From positions 1-34,588 of the forward strand of contig JAFIFN010000029.1 in NCBI GenBank assembly GCA_020832005.1: 34,588 bases of DNA, given 5' to 3'. The stretch is from Gammaproteobacteria bacterium (GTDB lineage Bacteria; Pseudomonadota; Gammaproteobacteria; Steroidobacterales; PWYM01). This document shows positions 9,932 through 16,634 of this stretch, one piece after another. Position 1 is the stretch's first letter. Each line of letters opens with the position of its first letter. The position numbers and the translations under genes were made by a program. The notes below the pieces were generated by a model. It ran no database searches and was not told where the DNA came from. It was given only the letters and a program-made list of their open reading frames with translations.

Positions 9932-11022
9932 GCCCTGTGGGCGCTGGCAGCCAGCGCATCGCGCTGCGACGCATATGTCTGATGTCCGCCTTGGTCGCAA
10001 GCCTGGCAGCCCTGCCGCCCGGCACCGCCGCGGCAGCCGGCACTGAGCCGGACTCGGGGTTCAGCCTCCTGCTGCGCATGCAGCCGGAACTCGTACACGT
10101 CAGCGGCAGTGCCGCCGAGGCCCGCGACGGTGAGGGCTGGTATCTCACCGACGGCTGGAGCGGCGGCAATCGCAACAGCCAGAACTGGGGCGCGCTGTTC
10201 ATCGATGGTCATCAGCGCATCGCCGAAGGCGTCACTGTCGTCGCGCGACTGGGCTTTAACGTGAATATGGAAGGCTTTGCCGACGGGCGTGCGCGCCAGC
10301 GCGAGGTCCAGGCCGGGATCCGCGGGCCGCTCGGCCAGCTGCTCGTCGGACGACTGGAAACGCCCTACAAGGTATCCAGTCTCGGCTGGGACCCGCTGAA
10401 CGCCACATTCATGCAGGCCCGCGCCAACAGTGGCCGCTCTGGCGGGCCGTTCGGCCATGGCAGCTATGTCGATCGCGCCATCGAGTATTCACAGACCTGG
10501 AACGGCATCGGCGTGCGCGTGTTCATGGCGCTCGACGACAACAGTGCCAGCGATAACGCAGGAGGCACCTCCGGGCGCAACGCCTGGTCAACATCGCTGA
10601 GCGTACCGGTGGGACCGGTCCAGCTGATGTTCGCGCATATCGATGCAAGCCGTCTCGACGGCGGCCCTGACAGGCGCACCGGCACAAAGCTCGGCGCCCG
10701 TTACGCCGGTGATGACTGGCGGATCGGCGGACACTACGAGGTCCGCGGACGCGGACTGGAGCACGGCGATTTCCTGTTCGTCAACGCGGAACGCGGATTC
10801 GGCCCCTGGCGGCTGATGGCCAGCTACGGCCGCTTCGAGAACGACGCCGTGGCAGGCAACGACGGTCGTTACAACGCGCTCGGCGCGCGCTACGTCGTGA
10901 GCCGGAACTTTTCGGTGCACGGCGGCGTACGCCGAACCCGACGCGACCTGACCGGCACCGAGAATGTCGTCGGCCTCGGCTTTCGCATCCTGCTGGAGAC
11001 CGGGAATCTGCTGGCGCGATAG
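9928..11022 (+). CDS. Gram-negative porin
   Basis: Signal peptide, then beta-barrel-like alternation; 'GALFIDGHQRIAEGVTVVARLGFNV', 'QAGIRGPLGQLLVGRLETPYKVSSL', C-terminal 'NVVGLGFRILLETGNLL'. Starts at ATG 9928, overlapping the upstream stop. Confidence 0.8.
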   Translation: MSPVGAGSQRIALRRICLMSALVASLAALPPGTAAAAGTEPDSGFSLLLRMQPELVHVSGSAAEARDGEGWYLTDGWSGGNRNSQNWGALFIDGHQRIAEGVTVVARLGFNVNMEGFADGRARQREVQAGIRGPLGQLLVGRLETPYKVSSLGWDPLNATFMQARANSGRSGGPFGHGSYVDRAIEYSQTWNGIGVRVFMALDDNSASDNAGGTSGRNAWSTSLSVPVGPVQLMFAHIDASRLDGGPDRRTGTKLGARYAGDDWRIGGHYEVRGRGLEHGDFLFVNAERGFGPWRLMASYGRFENDAVAGNDGRYNALGARYVVSRNFSVHGGVRRTRRDLTGTENVVGLGFRILLETGNLLAR

Positions 11023-11116
11023 TGCCCACGCGCGCTGCGACCGCAGCAAGCCGTAACCATCGCAATTTGCGACGCAGTTCGTGGGCGCTGCTGGATCGAA
11101 TCCGGACTATCGCACC

Positions 11117-11476
11117 ATGGATGAACGCGAACAGTCCCTGCGCACCCTCTACGTCGCACTTGCCGGCGGCGCGGCCCTGTGGATCGCGACGATGGCTGCG
11201 ACGGGCCGCAGTGAAGCCTGGGACTCGCCCTGGTACTGGGATGTCACCTATCCGCTGTGCATTGCCCTGGCTGCGCTGCTCGGATACCTCACGCCCTATC
11301 GTCCGTGGCGCTGGGGCCTGGCAATCATCATGATCCAGGCACCGGTGGTGATGTTCACCAGCGGCAACTCGTGGAATCTCCTGCCGATCGGCATCGCGCT
11401 GTTTCTGGTCATGTCCTTGCCGGCAATCGCGGCGGCGGTGGTCGCGGCGCGCCTGCGCCGCTGGAGGGACGGCTGA
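11117..11476 (+). CDS. Hypothetical membrane protein
   Basis: 119 aa from ATG 11117 (MDEREQSLRTLYVALAGGAALW...), multiple hydrophobic helices; TGATG overlap with the next gene. Confidence 0.65.
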   Translation: MDEREQSLRTLYVALAGGAALWIATMAATGRSEAWDSPWYWDVTYPLCIALAALLGYLTPYRPWRWGLAIIMIQAPVVMFTSGNSWNLLPIGIALFLVMSLPAIAAAVVAARLRRWRDG

Positions 11477-11727
11477 TGGTGCTGTTCCAGGGGCTGTTTT
11501 TCAGCGTCATCGGTCTTGGACTGCTGGCGGTGAGCTATCAGAGCCTGGGACGCGGCTGGCTGCCCTGCGGCCCGAACGGCTTTCGCGGTCGCGTCGAAGT
11601 GCAAAGACGCACACAGCCGGTTGCGTACTGGACGCTGTTGGCCGGCTACACGCTGTTCGCCTTGTGGGTGCTCAGGTACGGCGTGGGAATTCTGTTCGGC
11701 ACAATGGACCCGCTGCCGCTGTCTTGA
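11476..11727 (+). CDS. Hypothetical small membrane protein
   Basis: ATG at 11476 overlaps the preceding stop; 83 aa (MVLFQGLFFSVIGLGLLAVSYQSLGRG...), two TM segments. Confidence 0.6.
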   Translation: MVLFQGLFFSVIGLGLLAVSYQSLGRGWLPCGPNGFRGRVEVQRRTQPVAYWTLLAGYTLFALWVLRYGVGILFGTMDPLPLS

Positions 11728-11737
11728 AGGCGATCGC

Positions 11738-14320
11738 TCAGGGCGTCCGTGCAGCGAGTTCGAGGTCGACGAACTGCCGTTTGGTTTCAATCACCCGGGG
11801 ATGAGCGGGCCCCAAGCGGTCGATGCGGATCTCCAGGGCCGCGTCCAGCAAGGCCCGAGCCTCATCGAGGCGGCCTTGCCGCTGACGCAGCACAGCCAGG
11901 TTGGCGGAGATATCGGCCACGCTCGGATGATGATTCCCGAATGCCAACTGCTTGATTTCGAGCGCCTCGAGCAGCAGCGTCTCCGCGTGCGCCCACTCCT
12001 CGCGGTGCAGCGCAATTCGTGCCATCGCATTGAGACTTCTGCCTATGCTTCTGTGCTGCTCAGGCAATCTGGCACGCCTGATTTCCAGGGCCTCGGCCCA
12101 GTAGCGCTCCGCCCCCTCGATATCATCCAGCCCGAGGCGGACCTGGCCCATCATGTGCAGCAGGGCTGCGTTTCGGGGATGGTCATCCCCCAGCGTGCTG
12201 CGCCTCAGCCGCAGCGCCTCAACGTACATCGCGTAGGACTCGTCCAGCCGACCCAGCGCCATCAGGCTGGCCGCCACGTTACCCATCGAGGTCGTCGTGT
12301 ACGGATGCTCGGGGCCCACATCCGGATCGTTCAGCCGCAGGGTGAGCGCTTGTTCGAACTCATCCAGCGCCTCGGCGATACGTCCCTGCTGCCACAACAC
12401 GGCACCGAGATTGTTCCGCGATAACGCTTCCTCATAGGCACTCGCATCCAGGCGAAGACGGATTTCCAGTCCTTCGCGATGCGCCGCCTCGGCACCGCCG
12501 TACTCGCCGAGGGCATTGAGCGTCGCGGCAAGGTTATTAAGCACCGCGGCACGCTGCAGTTCATCGCCGGTGTCCACCAGGGCCAGGGCTTCATGGAACG
12601 CTGCCGCGGCTTCACGTTGAGCACCGTTTTCTGCAAGCGCCAGGCCCAGCGCGTTATAGGCATCTACACGCTCGCGTGGCAGATCTTCGGACACATCCGC
12701 CAGCACGGCTACCGCTTCCGCCATGAGTGCCACAGCCCGCGTGGTCTCGCCCAGATTACGAAACACATAGCCGAGCGTGACCAGCATTGCGGCCTGCACA
12801 TCAGGCGTTTCTGCGAGTTCGCCGGCGCGCTCCACGCCGCGCTCAACCAGGGACATGACCGTCAGCGCGTCGGGTTCGGACGCGAAATGCGGATCAGCGG
12901 AGCGGAACAGGTCGACGAGGTAATCACTGGTCGCCTGCGCCCGCCTGGCATCGCGCTCTGCGCGCTGGGCAGCCGCCTCGGCGCGCATGGCCTCGAGTTC
13001 CGCGCGGTCGCGCTCGGCACTCAGGCGCTCGGTATGCACGAACAGGGCGCCGATCGCCAGCAGCGGGAGCACAAGCGCCGCCGGCAGACCGAGCGGATGC
13101 CGCCGTGCGAATTTGCCAAGCCGGTAGCCAACACTGTCCGCGCGGGCCCGAATCGGCAATCGCCCGCGATGCCGTGCGAGATCATTGGCCAGTTGTTCCA
13201 CCGTCGCATAGCGACGATTCGGCTCCTTGCGCAAAGCGACCTGGCAGATGATGTCCAGGTCACCGCGAAGCAGTCTTCGCAACCGCGGTACAGTAGTCGC
13301 GCGGCGCACGGCCAAGGCATCGGAGTCGGCAGACTCGTAGCAGTCCCCGGAATCTTCCAGTCGCCGCGACGGCGCCAGGGGTGCAATATCCAGTATGGCG
13401 CGACGCAGATCCTCAGCCTCGCCGAGCTCACCCCGATACGGCGAGCGTCCACACAGCAGCACATACAAAAGCGCACCGAGCGCGTAGACATCGCTGGCGG
13501 TCGTCACCGCGTGTCCCATGATCTGCTCGGGGCTGGCCCACATCGGTGTCATCGGCCGTCCGCCCAAGCGGGTCAACTCGCTTGCCTGACCGGCCCCGTC
13601 GTCATCGCTTAGTACCTTCGCGATACCGAAATCCAGCAGTCGCACATCACCATCGCCGGTGACGAGAATATTCGAGGGCTTGATGTCACGGTGGACGACA
13701 AGGTTGCGGTGGGCATACTGGACCGCATCGAGCACCTGTTCAAACAGTCGCAGGCGCTCTTCGACATTCAGGCGCAGACTGTCGCAGTAGTCGGTGATGG
13801 CTATTCCGTCAACATACTCCATGACCAGATAAGGCCAGCCTTCCCGCGTGGTGCCGCCGTCGAGCAATCGCGCGATGTTCGGGTGAGCCAGTCGTGCCAG
13901 GAGCTGGCGTTCAGCTTCAAAGCGACCGACCAGTGCTTCGCTGCCCGGGCCCACAGCCAGCAGCTTCACGGCCACCTGCTGTTCGAACTCGCCATCGTCC
14001 CGACAACCCAGATACACGACGCTCATGCCGCCGCGACCGATTTCGCGCTGCAGGCGATAGGCGCCTGCCCGCTCAGGCATCGCGAAGGTGTCGGAGGCAG
14101 TGAGACCCAGTCGTCCAGCAAGCCGGCCAAGGCGCCGCTCACCCCGGGCATGCGCTGCGAGCAACTCGCGGACGAGTTTCCGGACCTCGGGATCATCCGT
14201 CGCCTGGGCGAGATGCGCTTCCCGGGTGTCCGGCGACAGCGACAGACTCTCCAGCAACAGGGCTTCGACTTCAGGCGTGATCTGCACTGGCGCCCCGGCC
14301 GAATCCGGCTGGCCGGTCAT
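11738..14320 (-). CDS. Ser/Thr protein kinase with TM helix, coiled coil and C-terminal kinesin-light-chain-type TPRs
   Basis: Gly loop 'IGRGGMSVVYLG', 'VAVKLL', 'HRDIKPSNILV', 'LLDFGIAKVL', 'ASPEQI', 'ASDVYALGALLYVLL'; TM 'LGLPAALVLPLLAIGALFV'; repeated ~42-aa TPR units with 'GDDHP/GNHHP/GPAHP' motifs. Confidence 0.95.
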   Translation of the reverse strand: MTGQPDSAGAPVQITPEVEALLLESLSLSPDTREAHLAQATDDPEVRKLVRELLAAHARGERRLGRLAGRLGLTASDTFAMPERAGAYRLQREIGRGGMSVVYLGCRDDGEFEQQVAVKLLAVGPGSEALVGRFEAERQLLARLAHPNIARLLDGGTTREGWPYLVMEYVDGIAITDYCDSLRLNVEERLRLFEQVLDAVQYAHRNLVVHRDIKPSNILVTGDGDVRLLDFGIAKVLSDDDGAGQASELTRLGGRPMTPMWASPEQIMGHAVTTASDVYALGALLYVLLCGRSPYRGELGEAEDLRRAILDIAPLAPSRRLEDSGDCYESADSDALAVRRATTVPRLRRLLRGDLDIICQVALRKEPNRRYATVEQLANDLARHRGRLPIRARADSVGYRLGKFARRHPLGLPAALVLPLLAIGALFVHTERLSAERDRAELEAMRAEAAAQRAERDARRAQATSDYLVDLFRSADPHFASEPDALTVMSLVERGVERAGELAETPDVQAAMLVTLGYVFRNLGETTRAVALMAEAVAVLADVSEDLPRERVDAYNALGLALAENGAQREAAAAFHEALALVDTGDELQRAAVLNNLAATLNALGEYGGAEAAHREGLEIRLRLDASAYEEALSRNNLGAVLWQQGRIAEALDEFEQALTLRLNDPDVGPEHPYTTTSMGNVAASLMALGRLDESYAMYVEALRLRRSTLGDDHPRNAALLHMMGQVRLGLDDIEGAERYWAEALEIRRARLPEQHRSIGRSLNAMARIALHREEWAHAETLLLEALEIKQLAFGNHHPSVADISANLAVLRQRQGRLDEARALLDAALEIRIDRLGPAHPRVIETKRQFVDLELAARTP

Positions 14321-14889
14321 GACTCGGCCGCCTCTCCCAGGTGACGTTCGAGCCAGATCTTCGCCAGTTCCCAGTCACGCCTCACGGTGCTGACGGAGAT
14401 GCCGAGCGCCTCACTGGTTTCCTCGGTCTGGAGCCCGGCGAAGAAGCGGCATTCGATCACGCGCACCTGGCGGGGGTTGCTCGCCTCCAGCGACTCAAGC
14501 GACTGGTGCAGAGCCAGCACATCGGTGGCAAGCGACTGGTCGGGTGCCGGCATCAGCGCCTCGGCCTGCGTCAGACCCACCTGCTGCGGGTTGCTACCCC
14601 GCTTGGCGGCGCTCACCCGCTTGGCCTCATCGACGAGGATATGACGCATCGCCCGGGCCGCCACGGCGAAGAAGTGCCCGCGGTTCTGCCACTGCGGGTT
14701 TGGCAGCTGCACAAGCTTCAGATACGCCTCGTGCACCAGCGCGGTGGCGTTGAGTGTCTCGTTGCCCTGCCACCGGCGGCGCTGCGCCGCCGCCAGGGTC
14801 TTAAGTTCCGAATACACCGCCTCGTACAGGCGGTCGAGGGCACCCCGATCGCCGGCTTCTGCCTCTTTAAGAAGCTGGGTAATCTCCAT
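14317..14889 (-). CDS. ECF-like RNA polymerase sigma factor (sigma70_ECF, kinase-associated type)
   Basis: 'NETLNATALVHEAYLKLVQ' region 2; region 4 HTH 'VIECRFFAGLQTEETSEALGISVSTVRRDWELAKIWL'; ATGA overlap with the kinase gene start (14317-14320). Confidence 0.93.
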   Translation of the reverse strand: MEITQLLKEAEAGDRGALDRLYEAVYSELKTLAAAQRRRWQGNETLNATALVHEAYLKLVQLPNPQWQNRGHFFAVAARAMRHILVDEAKRVSAAKRGSNPQQVGLTQAEALMPAPDQSLATDVLALHQSLESLEASNPRQVRVIECRFFAGLQTEETSEALGISVSTVRRDWELAKIWLERHLGEAAES

Positions 14890-14917
14890 GGACAGGGGTG
14901 CTCCTCAGCCTGTCCAT
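14867..14917 (-). CDS. Possible 16-codon upstream ORF overlapping the sigma start (MDRLRSTPVHGDYPAS)
   Basis: Minus-strand ATG at 14917 in the 5' arm of the hairpin, out of frame with the sigma gene, TAA at 14867-14869. No evidence that it is translated. Confidence 0.2.
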   Translation of the reverse strand: MDRLRSTPVHGDYPAS

Positions 14918-14918
14918 G
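14887..14918 (-). promoter_or_regulatory. Perfect 10-bp stem/12-nt loop over the sigma-factor translation start (SD in loop, AUG in stem)
   Basis: Minus strand 5'-CATGGACAGG-CTGAGGAGCACC-CCTGTCCATG-3'; the final ATG is the sigma start and GAGGAG in the loop is the likely Shine-Dalgarno. Confidence 0.65.
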
Positions 14919-14979
14919 ATTCTACACGCCGATTCCGACGGATCTATAACCAGGCATGCTGGCGATCCGACATGTCCGG

Positions 14980-15720
14980 TCAATTCACGACACTGCCCCC
15001 CGCGGGCGGTGTCACCTCGATCTCCACGAAGTTGCGGCCCGTGAATGTCGGTATTTCTGGCCTGGTGGGCGCGTTGTTCTGCACCTGGATGTAGATGTAC
15101 GGATACGGCGGCTCGTGCGGGGTCCCATTGATGACCTCGAAGACCTGGCCGGCGCAATCACCGAAGTTTTCCGGATCGCTTGAGGCCAGGGCGGTCCCGT
15201 CTAACCCTTGCCATGCGGCGCGCGGATATCGGCCGACGCAGAGCACTGGCCGGTCACGGAAATAACACGTCTGCCCCGAATGCATGAAGCCGGGAAACGC
15301 CGCGGGCACGTCGGCACCATACTGCGCACGGAGTTGCTGGATTGCCTGATCGACGATGTCTTCAGGCGCCTCTTCGATCGCAGCCAGCCACTATTCGAAG
15401 TCCGCGACGCCGGATCCGGTCAGCCAGCCATCGGACTCTGCGAAATCCTGCGCGATACGGTCGATGGCGGCCTGATCGAGTCCGGCTGAGATGAACCCCA
15501 CCGAGTAGAGCAGCAACAGCGTGCTGTCACGGTTGATCTCAGGATCCAGCGCAGCCATGAAAGTCAGCTCCTCGAGTGCGACGGTGAACCCCAGGAAGTC
15601 GCCAAGATACGGAATGCCCCAGTAGTACTTCAGATCGTCGTACTCCCAGCCGTCGGGCATCCAGTAGTCGATGTAGCGCGCAAGAATATGAGTGAACAGG
15701 TTGACGCTGCCCCGGAGCAC
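14980..15720 (-). pseudogene. Conserved-looking hypothetical ORF interrupted by one in-frame TAG (15391-15393)
   Basis: ORFs 15391..15720 and 14980..15309 share a frame. The intervening 81 nt translate as 'WLAAIEEAPEDIVDQAIQQLRAQYGAD' with no other stop. Confidence 0.65.
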
Positions 15721-15795
15721 GCCGTTTTCTGCCTCCAGCGCCGAGCGCAGGCTCAGCGTCCCGGCAGTTGACGTTGCAGTGTCATGGCGTCTTAC

Positions 15796-16404
15796 TCACA
15801 TTCGGTCAGTGACAACGTCGAAGCGGCCTTCGACACGCACTGTGTCGGTGGGGTCCGGCGGCCCGTCGAGTCGCTGGTAGAACGCCATGTCGGCGCTGAA
15901 TTTCCCAACCAGGCGCACCCGTCCCTGGCGCTGCCGTTCAATCTTCTCGACGATCACATCGGGGCTCAGGGACCGATAAAGAGACGCCTCCATGTCGCCA
16001 TCCAGGTACAGCCGCAAACCCGCCTCCTCAGGGGTACACGGGCACTGGAGATCCAGGCTGGGCAGGCGCATGGACAGGGAAATGGCGTCGTCCTCGGCCA
16101 ACATTTCCCGGGTCGGAAACGCGTGGATGTAAAGGCCGATGCCCCGCGAGGCAGGATTCGGTGAATTCGACAGATCCGCCCACAGGGCTGTGTTGCCATC
16201 CTTGTCGCGATACGTGTGCAGACGCACCGATTCGATTTCGCCATCGTCATGGATGCGCATATCGACCTGCCCGGTCGAGGGCATCGTGACACGTTGCAGA
16301 AACGAACTGCCCGAGCCCTGCGCATGCACGGGCGATGCCGGGACAAGGAAAGTCAGGGTAAGGGCTAGCGCCGGCGCCAGCGCGATCGGCGAGGTTCGTT
16401 TCAT
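15796..16404 (-). CDS. Exported protein with CPCTPE domain
   Basis: Signal peptide 'MKRTSPIALAPALALTLTFLVPASPVHAQ'; the mature part aligns with the C-terminal part of the protein at 32556..33989. Confidence 0.8.
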   Translation of the reverse strand: MKRTSPIALAPALALTLTFLVPASPVHAQGSGSSFLQRVTMPSTGQVDMRIHDDGEIESVRLHTYRDKDGNTALWADLSNSPNPASRGIGLYIHAFPTREMLAEDDAISLSMRLPSLDLQCPCTPEEAGLRLYLDGDMEASLYRSLSPDVIVEKIERQRQGRVRLVGKFSADMAFYQRLDGPPDPTDTVRVEGRFDVVTDRM

Positions 16405-16634
16405 ATTGGTTGGCGAACTCCTTCAGTGGTAGCGCCTTGCGATCGTCAGCTGACGTCCATCGCCAAATGACAGGGCTTGCAACCACAAACGAAATTCGTG
16501 GCGAAACCTGCTCATCTGGACGGGTCGTGAACGCTCTCGGCAGCGTTGTTCGTATTGGTATAGAAGAGCCACTGACTCTCTGGCAAAGTGCCCTGGAGTC
16601 CCGCGTATCCCTCCACCGATGGAGACCGGAGCGC

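Noticed and set aside
15391-15393. TAG as pyrrolysine codon
   Set aside because: No pyl genes in the window, and the host looks gammaproteobacterial. A simple nonsense mutation or sequencing error is more likely.
16480-16500. Imperfect dyad CCACAAACGAAATTCGTGG in the region upstream of kinase 2
   Set aside because: Pairing is broken by mismatches and shifted arms. Not convincing as an operator by eye.
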